Assembly (NCBI RefSeq): GCF_001307035.1
Contig: NZ_LKIU01000006.1
Span: forward strand, 184,388 to 248,387
From: Arthrobacter sp. Edens01
Lineage (GTDB): Bacteria; Actinomycetota; Actinomycetes; Actinomycetales; Micrococcaceae
DNA length: 64,000 nt
Direction: 5' to 3'
The notes below the pieces were generated by a model. That model worked only from the letters and a program-made list of their open reading frames with translations. It did no database searches and was not told the origin of the DNA. The translations under genes and the position numbers were made by a program. Shown here piece by piece: positions 31,637-40,549 of this stretch. Numbering within the stretch: position 1 is the stretch's first letter; each line of letters starts with the position of its first letter.

Positions 31637-34006
31637 ATGGCTGCGCGTAAATCTCCCGTGTTCACCACGGCAACCACATTCGGACGCCTGCTCTCCTTTC
31701 TAGGGGTCAGTGTGCTCTGCGGAGTGCTCACTGCGGGGCTGTTCGTTCCCATGGCCGCCGGGGCAGGATCCGCGGCGTCGGCTTCCATCACTTTCTTCGA
31801 CGGGCTCCCCGCGGACCTGGAGCGTGCCACGCTGGCCACGCCAACCCGGATCGTGGCGGCTGATGACTCGCTGATTGCCACTCTGTACGAGGAGAACCGC
31901 CAGCCAGTCACCTTCGACCAGATCTCACCGCACATGGTGGACGCGCTGCTGTCCGTGGAGGACTACCGCTATTACGAGCACGGCGGCGTGGACGTCCAGG
32001 GCATTTTCGGTGCGATCGCCAGCAACGTTTCCAATGGAACGAGCCGCGGCGCCTCAACCATCACCCAGCAGTTCGTCACGAACGTGCTCATCAACTCCGC
32101 CAACGAACGCGGCGAAGAAGCAACCTACAGCGGCAGCAAGGGTGTCTCCGACAAGGTCCGGGAAATCCGGCTGGCCATCGCCGTCGAGAACGAGATGACC
32201 AAGGACGAGATCCTTGAGGGTTACTTCAACATTGTCCCGTTCACCGGCAACACATACGGTGTGCAGGCTGCGTCCAAGTACTTCTTCAACAAGGACGCCA
32301 TAGATCTGAACATCCAGGAAAGTGCGCTGCTAGCCGGCCTGGTGAACGGCCCGGGCTACTACGATCCGCAGGTCTACCCGGAACGGGCAATCGAACGCCG
32401 CAACCTGGTGCTGGGCACCATGCTTGAACACGGGAAGATCGACCAGGCACAGTACGACGCCGCTGTCGCCACCGGCCTGGATCTCACCATCACGCCCACC
32501 AAGCAGGGCTGCGTGGCCGCCGAACAGGCCCCATACTTCTGCTCCTACGTGGAACATCTGGTCCTGAACAGCGAGGAGTTCGGTGCAACCGCGGCCGAGC
32601 GCAGGTCCGTGCTGTACCGGTCCGGCCTCACGATTAAGACCACGCTGGATCCCGCCGTCCAGGAGGCCGCCCAGACGGCCGTCAATGAGACTGCGAACCC
32701 GGACACGACCGCCGGGCAGGTGGGCCACTCCATGATCAGCCTGCAGCCGGGTACCGGAAACATCCTCTCCATGGCGCAGAACACCCGTTTCACCCCGGGT
32801 GAGAACCCCGGGGACTCCATGCTGAACTTCAACGTGGACCAGTACCAGGACGGGGACCCGGAGAAGAGCCTGGGCGGCATCGGCGGGTTCCAGCCCGGTT
32901 CTACGTTCAAGCCCTTCACCGTGGCCGCATGGGTGGATGCAGGCAAGTCCCTGAACACCCAGCTGGACGGCCGCAAGAAGACCTATCCGCAGGGCGACCG
33001 CTGGACCGCCAGCTGCCTGGACGGCGGGGCCTTCCCGATCGGCGAGCCGGAAGGCTGGACCCCGCAGAACTACGGTGACACCAACTACGGCGACGCCACC
33101 GTGCTGCACGGGCTTGCCCAGTCCCTCAACACCATCACCTTCTCCACGGCCAGGCAGCTTGATCTGTGCCGCATCATGGAAATCGCCGAAGATATGGGCA
33201 TCCATGACGGCAAGAGCGACTCCGGCGAAAAGGAGCCGCTGGACATCAAACCGTCGGCCCTGATCGGCGGTGTCCAGGACGTGTCCCCGATGGTCATGGC
33301 CCAGGCCTTTGCCGGCTTCGCCGCTGAAGGCAATGTGTGCGAGCCCCGTGCCCTGCTGGAGGTCACTGCCGCCAATGGCAAGACCTACGATGTGCCGGAA
33401 CCCGAATGCGAACAGGTCATCTCCAAGGAGACGGCCCGCGGCGTGAATTACGCGACGCAGGAAGTCATGAAGTCCGGCTCCGGTTCGCTGCTGAACTACG
33501 GCTACCAGCCCATGGCCGGAAAGACCGGTACCAATGACTCCCGGTCCCAGACCTGGTTCATCGGCTACAACTCCGGCATGGCCACCGCCAGCTGGATCGG
33601 CAACTGGAAGGCCGGAACCGAGTCCCTCTCCGGACTGGAGATCGGCGGGCGCATCTATCCCGAAATCGACGGCTCGCTGATCGCCGCCCCGTCCTGGGCG
33701 AAGTTCATGCAGCAGGCAGGCGACCTCTACCCGGGCGAGGCCTTCGCCAACCCGCCCGGCAACCTGCTGATGAATCCGAACCCCAGCCCCAGCCCTTCGG
33801 AGTCTGAGGAAGCCGATAAGGACAAGGAAAAAGACAAGCCAAAGCCCTCGGCCACCCCGGCCCCGCGCCCGACCACGGCTCCCGCGCCGAAGCCCGAGCC
33901 GGAGCCCACGACGGAGGAGCCCAGCGAGCCGGCCGCCTCGCCGCCAGCCGCGGGACCGGTGCCGGGTCCGGAAAATCCGGAAGCACCAGAAGCCAGCGTT
34001 CCGTAG
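31637..34006 (+). CDS. Bifunctional penicillin-binding protein (PonA-type class A)
   Basis: The 789-residue cell-wall synthase has a short cytoplasmic start, a signal-anchor (20-45), a GT51 glycosyltransferase domain (about 75-270) and a transpeptidase domain (about 355-690). In the first, catalytic Glu is in SVEDYRYYEHGGVD (near 108), with RGASTITQQFVTN after it. In the second, the SxxK serine is in PGSTFKPFT, SxN is SLNTITF (near 500) and KTG is GKTGTND (near 630). A Pro/Lys/Glu/Ser-rich tail from about 715 is disordered and probably wall- or partner-interacting. It polymerises and cross-links peptidoglycan outside the membrane. There is no convincing Shine-Dalgarno sequence before the ATG. 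Confidence 0.95.
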   Translation: MAARKSPVFTTATTFGRLLSFLGVSVLCGVLTAGLFVPMAAGAGSAASASITFFDGLPADLERATLATPTRIVAADDSLIATLYEENRQPVTFDQISPHMVDALLSVEDYRYYEHGGVDVQGIFGAIASNVSNGTSRGASTITQQFVTNVLINSANERGEEATYSGSKGVSDKVREIRLAIAVENEMTKDEILEGYFNIVPFTGNTYGVQAASKYFFNKDAIDLNIQESALLAGLVNGPGYYDPQVYPERAIERRNLVLGTMLEHGKIDQAQYDAAVATGLDLTITPTKQGCVAAEQAPYFCSYVEHLVLNSEEFGATAAERRSVLYRSGLTIKTTLDPAVQEAAQTAVNETANPDTTAGQVGHSMISLQPGTGNILSMAQNTRFTPGENPGDSMLNFNVDQYQDGDPEKSLGGIGGFQPGSTFKPFTVAAWVDAGKSLNTQLDGRKKTYPQGDRWTASCLDGGAFPIGEPEGWTPQNYGDTNYGDATVLHGLAQSLNTITFSTARQLDLCRIMEIAEDMGIHDGKSDSGEKEPLDIKPSALIGGVQDVSPMVMAQAFAGFAAEGNVCEPRALLEVTAANGKTYDVPEPECEQVISKETARGVNYATQEVMKSGSGSLLNYGYQPMAGKTGTNDSRSQTWFIGYNSGMATASWIGNWKAGTESLSGLEIGGRIYPEIDGSLIAAPSWAKFMQQAGDLYPGEAFANPPGNLLMNPNPSPSPSESEEADKDKEKDKPKPSATPAPRPTTAPAPKPEPEPTTEEPSEPAASPPAAGPVPGPENPEAPEASVP

Positions 34007-34050
34007 CCCGGCGAACAGCCAGGGACCAAAAACCAGCAGGTCAGGACGAA

Positions 34051-34088
34051 GAGCCCCCGAGTCGGATAGTGTTTCCGCTCGGGGGCTC
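34051..34088. terminator. Hairpin terminator after ponA-like gene
   Basis: GAGCCCCCGAG and CTCGGGGGCTC form an 11-bp perfect stem with a 16-nt loop. There is no clear T run after it (TTCGCTG), so it may act as a bidirectional or Rho-assisted stop. Confidence 0.7.
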
Positions 34089-34141
34089 TTCGCTGTCCCG
34101 CCGCTGGCAGGACCAGTCGGACCATTCTTCTGGAGGATGCA

Positions 34142-35104
34142 GTGACGGAGAACCAGCCTGCCATTTCGGTGCGCGGCCTGACCAAGAAGTACGGTGCCAA
34201 GACCGCCGTCGATGACATCTCCTTCGATGTGGAGGCAGGCAGCGTCTTCGCCTTCCTGGGCACCAACGGTGCCGGCAAATCCACAACCATCGGCTGCCTC
34301 ACCACGGTTGTCCCCTTTGAGGCCGGAACCGCCGAGGTCAGCGGCTACGACGTCCGCTCTGGCGGAGAGGGCGTACGGAGCAGCATCGGCGTCGTCTTCC
34401 AGGAATCAGTGCTGGACCCGCTCCTGACCGGACGCGAAAACCTGCGTGTCCGCGCCCGCTTCTATTCGCCGGACAAAGCGCAGAATGAGGAACGGATCGA
34501 AGAACTCGCGGAACTGGTCCAGCTGGGCGAGTTCATCGACCGGCGGTACGGTACCTATTCCGGCGGCCAGCGCCGCCGCGTGGACATTGCACGAGCCCTG
34601 CTCCACGCACCGCCGATCATCTTCCTTGACGAACCCACAGCGGGCCTCGACCCCGCCAGCCGTGCCATCGTCTGGAAGACGATCCACGACCTGCGGGACC
34701 GGCACGGGCTTACCGTCTTCCTCACGACTCACTACATGGAGGAAACGGAGGAAGCCGACCGGGTCTGCATCATTGACGCCGGACGGATCATTGCCGACGG
34801 CACTCCGGCCCAGCTGCGTGCCAAGTACTCCAGCAGCATCCTTACCGTGACCACCCGGAACCGTCCCGGGCTTGAAGCACTTGTCCTGGAAGTTGGCGGG
34901 CATATCCGGCCCGGCGACAGCGAGGCGGTGCGAATCGGCGTCGACACGGCGGAAGCCGCCCGCCTAATCCTTGCGCGGCACGGCGAAGACATCCTGGACT
35001 TCGAGTTCCGCCACGGAACCATGGATGACGTGTTCCTTGCGCTGACCGGCAGGGAAGCGCCGGAGAACGAAACACATGCTGCAGCGGAAGGAAGCGGGAA
35101 ATGA
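34142..35104 (+). CDS. ABC-2 exporter ATP-binding protein (DrrA-like)
   Basis: The 320-residue ATPase of the drug/polysaccharide exporter class has Walker A LGTNGAGKST near residue 40, Q-loop VFQESVLD, signature YSGGQRRRVDIARALL near 145, Walker B IIFLDEPTAGLD near 165 and switch His LTTHYMEETEEADR near 196. A C-terminal regulatory extension (about 225-310) is typical of DrrA and nodulation-type exporters. The GTG start at 34142 is preceded by GGAGG. Its stop overlaps the ATG of the permease. Confidence 0.9.
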   Translation: MTENQPAISVRGLTKKYGAKTAVDDISFDVEAGSVFAFLGTNGAGKSTTIGCLTTVVPFEAGTAEVSGYDVRSGGEGVRSSIGVVFQESVLDPLLTGRENLRVRARFYSPDKAQNEERIEELAELVQLGEFIDRRYGTYSGGQRRRVDIARALLHAPPIIFLDEPTAGLDPASRAIVWKTIHDLRDRHGLTVFLTTHYMEETEEADRVCIIDAGRIIADGTPAQLRAKYSSSILTVTTRNRPGLEALVLEVGGHIRPGDSEAVRIGVDTAEAARLILARHGEDILDFEFRHGTMDDVFLALTGREAPENETHAAAEGSGK

Positions 35105-35982
35105 ACGTCGTCCTGGACATCACCACCCGGAACCTGAGGCTCTTCTTCCGTGACCGGCTGGGTGTCTTCTTCTCACTCGTTTCGGCGCTGGTGGTCTTCC
35201 TGCTCTACACACTCTTCCTGGGCAACCTGCAGACCGAAGGTCTGGGGGAGTCCTTTCCGCAGGCCACCACGGAGGAGATCGGTGGTTTTGTGGACAGCTG
35301 GATGTTCGCCGGGATCCTGGGCATCACCACCATCACCACGGCGCTGGGGGCCATGGTCGTTTTTGTGGAGGACTCCGGCTCGGGACGGTTCCAGGACTTC
35401 CTGGTCTCGCCCATCCGGCGGGAAAAGCTGATCCTGGGCTACCTGCTCTCCGCGGTGCTGATCTCCATGATCATGACCGCCCTGGTCCTGGTGGTGAGCC
35501 TGGTGTACCTCTTCGTGGTCAGCGGGGTCACTTTGGGTGCCGTACAGCTGCTGCGGATCTGCGGCTACCTGGCGCTGTCATGCTTCGCATTCTCGGCCCT
35601 GAGCGCGTTTGCCGTGTCCTTCATCCGGACCGCAGGCGCCTACTCAGCCCTGTCAACGATCGTCGGCACGGTGCTGGGCTTCATTGCCGGCTCCTACATT
35701 CCGGTGGGCAACTTCCCTGAAGGGGTGCGTGAGTTCGTGAGTGCCCTGCCCTTCCTTCAGTCCTCCATGCTCGTCCGCCAGGAAATGACGTCCGAGACCC
35801 TTCCCGCCATGACCGGGGACCAGCCGGCAGCCATTGAAGAGATGCAGAGCGTCTTCGGAATCACGGCGCAGGTAGGGGACTGGCAGGTTGGTACCGGGTA
35901 CGTGCTGTTTGTACTGGTGGCCATGACCGTAGTGTTCACCGTCATCGCTGCCCTGCGGATCCGCGGACGCGTACGGGCCTAG
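35101..35982 (+). CDS. ABC-2 type exporter permease (DrrB-like)
   Basis: A 293-residue integral membrane protein with six predicted helices in the ABC-2 arrangement. An amphipathic start is followed by FSLVSALVVFLLYTLFLG, the coupling-loop region DSGSGRFQDFLVSPIRREKLILGYLLSAV, and the family's central SYIPVGNFPEGVREFVSALPFL. Start ATG at 35101 is coupled to the upstream ATPase by an ATGA overlap, which makes a complete heteromeric exporter. The substrate is unknown; no biosynthetic genes are adjacent. Confidence 0.9.
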   Translation: MNVVLDITTRNLRLFFRDRLGVFFSLVSALVVFLLYTLFLGNLQTEGLGESFPQATTEEIGGFVDSWMFAGILGITTITTALGAMVVFVEDSGSGRFQDFLVSPIRREKLILGYLLSAVLISMIMTALVLVVSLVYLFVVSGVTLGAVQLLRICGYLALSCFAFSALSAFAVSFIRTAGAYSALSTIVGTVLGFIAGSYIPVGNFPEGVREFVSALPFLQSSMLVRQEMTSETLPAMTGDQPAAIEEMQSVFGITAQVGDWQVGTGYVLFVLVAMTVVFTVIAALRIRGRVRA

Positions 35983-36047
35983 CGCCGCCCTGCCGCCCCT
36001 GGGTGGTGCCTGTTCACCGCGGGAACCCGAGGCCCTGAGCCAGCAAC

Positions 36048-37370
36048 GAGAGGCCAGTTACGGCTCTTTTCGGCGGGTGAAGTCATATGGTCGTTGCAAC
36101 GCTCTGATTGATGGAGTGTTTGATGGTCAAGGTATTTCCCGCCCGCGTGCGGGCTGATTTCGTGGATTTGGTGTGCTCGGGGGTCCCTCTTGGCGAGGCG
36201 GCGCGCCGGCTGGGTGTGTCGCGAACCGGCGGTCGGAGGTGGTGGGCCCAGTCTGGGCAGATGGAATTACATGACGGGCGGATCGGCGGGCTTGCCGATC
36301 CGCCACCAGGGGCCCAAGGACCCGGACGGGCACTGAGCCTAGCGGAGCGGGGAATGATTCAGATGGGCCGGCGTTCAGGGTTCTCTTATGCCCGGATCGC
36401 AGAGATGACCGGGCGGGATAAATCGGTGATCTGGCGGGAAGTGAAACGCAACAGCGGTGCTGACGGGGTGTATTACGCCTCCGCGGCCCACGCGAAGGCG
36501 CATCAGTCCCGGCGCCGTCCGAAGGCACTGAAACTTCTTCAGGTCCAGGGGCTGGGCGAGCTGATCGCACTGTTCATGGACGAGGGATGGAGCCCGCGTC
36601 TGATCTCGTCCATGCTGGCGTTCTATTTCCCGGATGATCAGACTATGCAGGTGAGCCACGAAACCATCTACCGGGCCCTTTACGTCCAGACCCGCGGCAC
36701 CCTGCGCGCGGATCTGGCGCGGAACCTGAGCCTGAAACGCAAAGCCCGCGTCCCGCACACCGCTGACCGGCACCGCAACAGTCCGTACAAGGACGCGTTC
36801 AAGATCAGTGAGCGCCCTGCACAGGTGCAGGACCGGGCGGTGCCCGGGCACTGGGAAGGAGACCTGATCATCGGTGCGAACTCCACCGCGATCGGGACTC
36901 TGGTCGAGCGCAGCACACGGTTCACGATTCTGCTGCACCTGCCCGGGGACCACAGTGCGGAGACCGTGGCCTGCGCGATGATCGCGCAGATGGGAAAGCT
37001 CCCGGAACACCTGCGGCTGTCGATCACCTGGGACCGCGGAACGGAACTTGCGCACTACACCCGGATCCAGACCGCACTGGATACGAAGGTTTACTTCTGT
37101 GATCCGCACTCACCCTGGCAGCGCGGAACGAACGAGAACACCAACCGGCTGCTGAGGTTCTGGTTCGAGAAAGGCACTGACCTCTCCGCGCACACCCAGA
37201 ACGATCTGGACCGCATCGCCGCAAAGCTCAACCGCAGACCCAGACCAACCCTGGACATGGATACCCCAGCCAACCGGCTGAACATGCTGCTGCAACCGGC
37301 AGCCTAACCCCCCAGCGTTGCACCCACCACTTGACTTAGCCCCCCTCAAAACAGCCGTAACTGGCCTCTC
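36048..37370 (+). mobile_element. IS30-family insertion sequence, complete copy
   Basis: A 1,323-bp element. The ends both begin GAGAGGCCAGTTACGGCT (left at 36048, right at 37353-37370 reversed). The inverted repeats stay recognisable for about 55 bp up to GTTGCAACGCT-like sequence on the left and AGCGTTGCACC on the right. It contains one transposase gene. No target-site duplication is evident from the flanking bases. Part of a second copy in the opposite orientation is at the right end of the window (63877-64000). Confidence 0.88.
36123..37307 (+). CDS. IS30-family transposase
   Basis: The 394-residue transposase has an N-terminal HTH (LVCSGVPLGEAARRLGVSRTGGRRW), a second HTH-like stretch (FSYARIAEMTGRDKSVIWREVKRN, the conserved IS30 element) and a DDE catalytic core. 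Core residues are Asp in PGHWEGDLIIG (near 245), Asp in ITWDRGTELA (near 305) and Glu in NENTNRLLRFWF (near 340). Length and motif order are as expected for an intact IS30 enzyme. Start at 36123 is chosen because GGAG lies 6 nt before it; ATG at 36111 is possible. Confidence 0.93.
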   Translation: MVKVFPARVRADFVDLVCSGVPLGEAARRLGVSRTGGRRWWAQSGQMELHDGRIGGLADPPPGAQGPGRALSLAERGMIQMGRRSGFSYARIAEMTGRDKSVIWREVKRNSGADGVYYASAAHAKAHQSRRRPKALKLLQVQGLGELIALFMDEGWSPRLISSMLAFYFPDDQTMQVSHETIYRALYVQTRGTLRADLARNLSLKRKARVPHTADRHRNSPYKDAFKISERPAQVQDRAVPGHWEGDLIIGANSTAIGTLVERSTRFTILLHLPGDHSAETVACAMIAQMGKLPEHLRLSITWDRGTELAHYTRIQTALDTKVYFCDPHSPWQRGTNENTNRLLRFWFEKGTDLSAHTQNDLDRIAAKLNRRPRPTLDMDTPANRLNMLLQPAA

Positions 37371-37473
37371 GGCCGATGTGGGAAGGCGGAGCAGATTCCG
37401 TTCGGACCCCTACCTATCTGCGGCACCGCGGCGTTTACTGGAACCTCCAAAACGCAACCACAAAGGAGTGGAG

Positions 37474-39267
37474 ATGGCTGATTCTGCACTGGAGACCGGC
37501 GTCGAAACCTGGCTGAACGCCTTCAACACTGCGCTGACCGGCAGGAACACCACGGCCGCCGCGGAACTGTTCGAAGAAGACGGGCTCTGGCGGGACTTCG
37601 TGTCCTTCACCTGGAACCTGAAAACGTTGGAGGGCCACCGGGAAATCTCGGACATGCTGGATACGGTCCTCGATGACGTCCAGCCCGCCAACTGGCAGCT
37701 CACCGAGCAGCCGACCGAGGCAGACGGCGTCACTGAGGCCTGGATCAGCTTCGAAACGGCTGCCTCCCGGGGATGGGGCCATCTGCGCCTGCGGGACGGG
37801 AAGGCGTGGACGCTGCTGACCACCATGCAGGAACTGAAGGGTTTCGAAGAAGCCAAGGGCACCAACCGGCCCAAGGGTGTGGAACACACCGTTGAACGCG
37901 GGCGGAAATCCTGGCTCGAGCAGAAGCAGGAACACCAGACCCGGCTGGGCTACGAGGAGCAGCCGTACTGCGTAATCGTCGGCGGCGGTCAGGGCGGCAT
38001 TGGGCTCGCGGCACGGCTGCGGCGGCTGAACGTTCCCACGATCGTGATCGAGCGGAATGAGAACGCCGGCGACTCCTGGCGCAAACGGTACAAGTCCCTC
38101 GCCCTTCATGACCCGGTCTGGTACGACCATCTGCCCTACCTGAAGTTCCCCGATGACTGGCCGGTTTTCGCACCGAAGGACAAAATCGGCGACTGGCTGG
38201 AGCACTACACAGCGCTCATGGAGCTGGACTACTGGTCAGGCACCGAGTGCCTGGGCGCGCGGTACGAAGACGACGCCGGCACCTGGGAACTGCGCGTCCG
38301 CCGCGGTGGGGAGGACATCACGCTGCACCCGCAGCAGCTCGTCTTCGCACTCGGTGTCTCCGGCTACCCCAACGTCCCGGAGTTCGAAGGTGCTAATGCG
38401 TTCCTCGGCGAGCAGTACCACTCGTCCAAATACCCCGGCGGCGGTGACCAGACCGGGAAGAAGGCCCTAATCATCGGGTCGAACAACTCTGCCCATGACA
38501 TCGCTGCGGATCTCTGGGAACACGGCGCGGACGTGACCATGCTCCAGCGTTCCTCCACCCATATTGTCCGCAGCGACTCCCTGATGGAATACGCGCTGGG
38601 CGACCTCTACTCCGAACGCGCCCTGGCCGCCGGCACCACCACCGAGAAAGCGGACATGCTCTTCGCGTCCCTCCCCTACCGGATCCTGCCCGACGCCCAG
38701 ATCCCCATCTACGAGAGAATCGCCGAACACGACGCCGATTTCTACGACCAGCTCCGCGACGCCGGGTTCAGCCTGGACTTCGGTGAAGACGGTTCCGGCC
38801 TGTTCCTGAAGTACCTCCGCCGCGGGTCCGGCTACTACATCGACGTTGGTGCTTCCCAGCTCATCATCGACGGACGGGTGAAGCTGAAGCAGGGCCAGGT
38901 TTCCAAGCTCACCGGCAACGGTGCAGTGCTCGACGACGGCACGGAGCTGGACGCGGACGTCATCATCTACGCCACCGGCTACGGATCCATGAACAACTGG
39001 CTCGCGGACCTAATCTCACCGGAAGTCGCCGACCAGGTGGGCAAGTGCTGGGGCTACGGTTCGGGAACTACCAAGGACCCGGGACCGTGGGAGGGCGAAC
39101 TGCGGAACATGTGGAAGCCCACCAACGTAGACAACCTCTGGATCCACGGCGGGAACCTGCACCAGAGCCGGCACTACTCGATCTTCCTGGCCCTGCAGCT
39201 CAAGGCGCGGATGGAAGGAGTGCCGACGCCGGTGTACGGGCTGCAGGAGGTGCATCACCGCCGGTAG
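37474..39267 (+). CDS. Flavin-containing monooxygenase with N-terminal SnoaL-like domain
   Basis: A 597-residue FAD/NADPH enzyme. Residues about 1-150 are an NTF2/SnoaL-like domain. Residues about 165-597 form a class B flavoprotein monooxygenase: FAD-binding VIVGGGQGGIGLAARL near 170, the WRKRYKSLALHDPVWY loop, NADP-binding LIIGSNNSAHDIAADLWEHG near 330, and VIIYATGYGSMN near 495. The FMO fingerprint is only loosely kept. Relatives oxygenate N, S or carbonyl carbons (Baeyer-Villiger/YUCCA-like). The ATG at 37474 has AAAGGAG 7 nt upstream. It starts 104 bp after the IS30 end and is co-oriented with the transposase, so IS-borne read-through is possible. Confidence 0.88.
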   Translation: MADSALETGVETWLNAFNTALTGRNTTAAAELFEEDGLWRDFVSFTWNLKTLEGHREISDMLDTVLDDVQPANWQLTEQPTEADGVTEAWISFETAASRGWGHLRLRDGKAWTLLTTMQELKGFEEAKGTNRPKGVEHTVERGRKSWLEQKQEHQTRLGYEEQPYCVIVGGGQGGIGLAARLRRLNVPTIVIERNENAGDSWRKRYKSLALHDPVWYDHLPYLKFPDDWPVFAPKDKIGDWLEHYTALMELDYWSGTECLGARYEDDAGTWELRVRRGGEDITLHPQQLVFALGVSGYPNVPEFEGANAFLGEQYHSSKYPGGGDQTGKKALIIGSNNSAHDIAADLWEHGADVTMLQRSSTHIVRSDSLMEYALGDLYSERALAAGTTTEKADMLFASLPYRILPDAQIPIYERIAEHDADFYDQLRDAGFSLDFGEDGSGLFLKYLRRGSGYYIDVGASQLIIDGRVKLKQGQVSKLTGNGAVLDDGTELDADVIIYATGYGSMNNWLADLISPEVADQVGKCWGYGSGTTKDPGPWEGELRNMWKPTNVDNLWIHGGNLHQSRHYSIFLALQLKARMEGVPTPVYGLQEVHHRR

Positions 39268-39269
39268 CG

Positions 39270-39497
39270 TCAGCGCCAGTAGTTGTTGGCCGCGGCGATA
39301 GTTGCGAACTCTATGGCGACCACGTGCGAGGATGCGATCAGCTCCTCGGGGTCCGTCGTATACACGTCACGCCCCGCCCTGAGGACCTTCTCGTCGGGCT
39401 GGATTGCGTAGATACTGTGCAGCGCCAGTTCCAGGGCCAGTTTGCGGCCTTCCTCCGGCGTCGCGGTGATGAGGGTGTTTCCCGGAACGAGTTCCAT
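39270..39497 (-). CDS. Small conserved-looking protein of unknown function
   Basis: A 75-residue open frame converges on the monooxygenase gene (stops 3 bp apart). It contains a helix (PEEGRKLALELALHSIYAI), a short strand (VLRAGRDVYTTDPEELI) and a hydrophobic end (HVVAIEFATIAAANNYWR). ATG at 39497 is chosen over an open extension to 39782. No family is recognised. Real coding is likely from the lack of a shadow partner and the sensible composition. Confidence 0.5.
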   Translation of the reverse strand: MELVPGNTLITATPEEGRKLALELALHSIYAIQPDEKVLRAGRDVYTTDPEELIASSHVVAIEFATIAAANNYWR

Positions 39498-39647
39498 GCT
39501 GCACCTGGTTTCTTGTAGGTCCGCCAACAAACCCCTCTTCCACGATTCCAGTCCGGCAGGCATTTGGGAACGCCGGCCCGGCGATTCGATGATCCCCTCA
39601 GGCCGGCCGTGCCCGGGCCTAGTGTGCGCCCGGCTAAGCTCAACAGC

Positions 39648-40268
39648 ATGAGAACGGATTTCGACCCCGCCGAAATGGGCGGCCGCAGCTTCTACCGCCT
39701 GCTGACTTCCGTGGTGGTGCCGCGCCCCATCGCCTGGGTGTCCACCATCTCCTCCAGCGGTGTGGACAACCTTGCTCCGCACTCGTTCTTCACCATCGCC
39801 TCGGTCAATCCGCCGGTCGTGTCATTTACCTCCGTGGGTGAGAAGGACTCTCTGCGCAACATCCGGGAAACCGGCGAGTTTGTTATCAGCCTGACCCCGG
39901 AGGACCTCTTTGAAGCCGTCAACGCCACCGGCACGGGTTTCGCGGCGGATGTCAGCGAATTCGACGCCGCCGGGATAGCCCGCGAGCCCAGCGCCACCGT
40001 GCGCCCGGCCAGAGTGGCCGGTTCTCCTGTGGCCCTGGAATGCCGGCTGCATGAGATCCATCCGGTGGGTGACTGCTTTGTGGTCTACGGCGAAATCACC
40101 CGGGCCGCCATCCGCACGGACACGCTCGACGGCGACTCGCACCCGCGCATCGAGGCGCTGCGCCCGCTGTCCCGGCTGGGCCTGAATGAGTGGGGAACCA
40201 TCGGTGATGTGCGGGAAATCACCCGGATTCCGGCCGACGAATGGCCTGGACACTACCGCAGGGTCTAG
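39648..40268 (+). CDS. Flavin reductase-family protein (FMN-binding split barrel)
   Basis: A 206-residue protein whose core fits the flavin reductase-like domain. It has RSFYRLLTSVVVPRPIAWVSTISSSGVDNLAPHSFFTIASVNPPVVSFTS (the split-barrel with a FFTIAS-type FMN contact) and RNIRETGEFVISL. A later LECRLHEIHPVGDCFVVYGEITRA completes the barrel. Such proteins bind FMN and reduce it with NAD(P)H, or serve with monooxygenases; the upstream monooxygenase uses FAD and NADPH, so direct partnership is only a possibility. ATG at 39648. Confidence 0.88.
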   Translation: MRTDFDPAEMGGRSFYRLLTSVVVPRPIAWVSTISSSGVDNLAPHSFFTIASVNPPVVSFTSVGEKDSLRNIRETGEFVISLTPEDLFEAVNATGTGFAADVSEFDAAGIAREPSATVRPARVAGSPVALECRLHEIHPVGDCFVVYGEITRAAIRTDTLDGDSHPRIEALRPLSRLGLNEWGTIGDVREITRIPADEWPGHYRRV

Positions 40269-40514
40269 GACCTTCCAGCGTGTCCGGCGGCTGCCAGCCG
40301 GAGTGAGAAGTCTGACGTTCGGCCCTGGTCCGGAACCCCTGCAGGGTGCCCTCCGTTGGTGGCAATAGCCTGTCCTGCCGCTATCGGCGCGGAGCCGGCC
40401 GCAAGTGGCGCCCCGGGACAGCTTTGTCCCCGATGAGGCCGCGCGCCCGTAAATCAGTAGACTTATAGACGGTGTAAGTCGCCGCAGCAAGAGCATCCGC
40501 CAGAAAAAGTCTGA

Positions 40515-40532
40515 GCGCTTTGAATAAAGCGC
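40515..40532 (+). promoter_or_regulatory. Stem-loop abutting the Shine-Dalgarno sequence of the BCCT gene
   Basis: GCGCTTTGAATAAAGCGC is a perfect 7-bp stem with a GAAT tetraloop. It ends one base before the AGGAGGAG ribosome binding site (40533-40540) of the transporter starting at 40550. It is predicted to be present in the mRNA leader and could tune ribosome access or mRNA stability. Confidence 0.55.
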
Positions 40533-40549
40533 AGGAGGAGAAACTGGGA

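Noticed and set aside
34142..35982. Antibiotic biosynthesis cluster around the DrrAB-like exporter
   Set aside because: No biosynthetic enzymes flank it; neighbours are PonA and an insertion sequence.
36000..36050. Extra gene between the ABC exporter and the IS30
   Set aside because: Only about 65 bases remain there and no open frame with a start signal is present.
36040..37378. Target-site duplication of the IS30
   Set aside because: Bases outside the two GAGAGG ends (AAC left, GGC right) do not match, so none is claimed.
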